A DNA stretch of 6,112 nucleotides from an uncultured bacterium. GTDB taxonomy: Bacteria; Planctomycetota; UBA1135; UBA2386. This document shows, in pieces, positions 5,040-6,112 of the stretch. The position numbers were made by a program, and so were the translations under genes. The stretch covers positions 1 to 6,112 of the forward strand of contig CALKYL010000063.1 of NCBI GenBank assembly GCA_938003515.1, in the 5' to 3' direction. The stretch's first letter is position 1; each line of letters begins with the position of its first letter. The notes beneath the pieces were generated by a model. It saw only the letters and a list, made by a program, of their open reading frames with translations. It did no database searches and was not told the DNA's origin.

Positions 5040-6112
5040 ACGAGGTCGACCTGCGTCGGCGACTGGTAGGGTTCGCGGAACACCAGTCCGGCGTCGGCCA
5101 TGCCGAGGTGCTCCGTCAGGATGTTCGAGTAGACCGCCCGGAAGTCGACCGAGTACGGCAGGAAGTTGCGGTCGAGGTCCGCCTCGGTCGGCGCGACGCC
5201 GTGCAGGCCGCCGCGCGCCGCGCCGCCGGTGACGAGCACGGTGTTCGCGCCGCCGTGGTCGGTGCCGGCCGAGCCGTTCTCGAAGTTGCGGCGGCCGAAC
5301 TCCGAGATCACGAGGACGACGGCGTTGTTCCAGATGCCCATCGCCTTGCAGTCCTCGCTGAAGCCGAACATCGCCTCGTCGAGGTCCTCGAGCAGGTCGG
5401 GCTGCCGGCCGGTGGTCGTGCCCTGGGCCGCGTGCGTGTCGAAGCCGCCGAAGCCGGTGTAGAAGACGCGGGTCTCGAAGTTCGCCTGCAGCATCATCGC
5501 GATGTCCCGCATCGCGAGGCCGATGCGGCTGGTGCCGTAGTCGGCGGTCGACACGTAGCCGCTGACGGCGGCGCCGATCTGGTCGGCCAGCTCGTGGCCG
5601 GTCAGCAGCGCGTCGCGCGGTGCCGACGCCGGCTGGGCGGCCAGCAGGTCGCGGATGATCTCGAGCCGCTTGGTGTGGTTCGCGGAGAAGGCGCCGTCGG
5701 CGTCGAAGCGGAACGCGCCGAGCGTGTCGAGCGTGAGCGGGTTGCTGCTGCCGCCGACCAGGGAGCGGTGGCGACCGCGGCGCACGCCGATCGCGCCGAG
5801 CGACGTCGGCGCCTCCAGCTCGGCGTAGCGGGCGATCCAGCCGCTGGTGCCCAGCAGGCCTTCGCGCTGGCCCGACGCCCAGATCAGCTTGCTGGTGTCG
5901 TGGCTCTGGTTGGCGTCGGGGTAGCCGACCTTGGACACGATGGCGAGCTCGCCGTCGCGGTACATCTGCGCCAGCCGCGGCATGCGGCCGTGGAGCCGGA
6001 ACTCGCCGGTCGCGTAGAGGCCGGTGTCGAGAGGCAGCGTGTCGCCCGTGCCGAGCGCCAGCGAGGGGCGGCGCAGCGCGTAGTTGCTCAGCCCCTGCGG
6101 CACCGCCCTGTT
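5036..6112 (-). CDS. DUF1501 domain protein (5' end beyond window)
   Basis: DUF1501 proteins are exported, usually Tat-dependent proteins of about 400-450 residues with an alkaline-phosphatase-like/sulfatase-like fold. Their reaction is not established. Here 358 codons plus stop are visible; the frame stays open to the right edge, so the signal peptide and the first part of the domain are missing. The GTG at 6103 is not a credible start because it falls inside the conserved N-terminal region. Family landmarks are clear: RRPSLALGTGDTLPLD near the visible start, SHDTSKLIWASG (about 5873-5910), GFGGFDTHAAQ (about 5424-5456), the DEAMFGFSEDCKAMGIWNN helix, SEFGRR (about 5290-5307), TDHGGAN (about 5243-5263) and the C-terminal VDFRAVYSNILTEHLG. 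The TDHG and SEFGR motifs are the usual metal-site-like signatures and are intact. It is the upstream gene of a coupled pair with the quinoprotein-like lipoprotein (GTGA overlap, 5036-5039). DUF1501 genes often follow a DUF1800 gene; whether that holds here lies past the edge. Confidence 0.93.
   Translation of the reverse strand, partial: NRAVPQGLSNYALRRPSLALGTGDTLPLDTGLYATGEFRLHGRMPRLAQMYRDGELAIVSKVGYPDANQSHDTSKLIWASGQREGLLGTSGWIARYAELEAPTSLGAIGVRRGRHRSLVGGSSNPLTLDTLGAFRFDADGAFSANHTKRLEIIRDLLAAQPASAPRDALLTGHELADQIGAAVSGYVSTADYGTSRIGLAMRDIAMMLQANFETRVFYTGFGGFDTHAAQGTTTGRQPDLLEDLDEAMFGFSEDCKAMGIWNNAVVLVISEFGRRNFENGSAGTDHGGANTVLVTGGAARGGLHGVAPTEADLDRNFLPYSVDFRAVYSNILTEHLGMADAGLVFREPYQSPTQVDLV

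Noticed and set aside
4140..5069. 309-codon plus-strand frame
   Set aside because: It is antisense to the quinoprotein-like gene, with Arg/Gly/His-rich composition and no family resemblance.
1..6112. Search for tRNA, rRNA, CRISPR, IS ends or attachment sites
   Set aside because: No cloverleaf-like or rRNA-like sequence, spaced repeat array, transposase or long terminal inverted repeat was seen by eye on either strand.

Overview
This is a high-GC window (I estimate about 70% G+C by eye) with strongly GC-biased third codon positions, so long spurious open frames overlap every real gene. The gene set is an ECF-type sigma factor, an ABC-2 exporter, a small highly charged protein, a dodecin, a quinoprotein-dehydrogenase-like lipoprotein and a DUF1501 protein. 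Together these suggest an environmental Gram-negative such as a myxobacterium-like or planctomycete-like lineage. That placement is inference from gene content only. No RNA genes, mobile elements or CRISPR arrays were seen.

Left part (1-2905). A sigma-70/ECF-family sigma factor runs leftward from a GTG at 617 and leaves the window before its stop. About 186 bp away and divergent is a two-gene operon: an ABC ATPase (804-1565) and its ABC-2-type permease (1562-2905). They are joined by a 4-bp GTGA overlap and the permease has its own Shine-Dalgarno-like site. Together they would form an inner-membrane exporter of unknown substrate.

Middle part (2906-3659). A 198-bp gap holds a plausible sigma-70-like promoter. 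A 78-residue Lys/Arg/Glu-rich protein (3104-3340) follows, then a canonical 69-residue dodecin (3422-3631), which stores flavin as a dodecamer. The dodecin converges on the next gene with only 28 bp between the stops. An inverted repeat covers both stop codons and may act as a two-way transcription end.

Right part (3660-6112), leftward. A DUF1501 protein (5' end beyond the right edge) is translationally coupled by a second 4-bp GTGA overlap to a predicted lipoprotein. That lipoprotein has a putative Ig-like domain followed by a soluble glucose/sorbosone-dehydrogenase beta-propeller. The propeller keeps the Ca/PQQ loop and the RN motif but appears to have lost the catalytic His and two PQQ-binding residues. 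This is the most interesting point in the window: an exported protein pair whose 'dehydrogenase' may not be one.

No gene-free stretch exceeds 300 bases. I did not find a clearly new multi-gene system; most of the window is an ordinary chromosomal neighbourhood.
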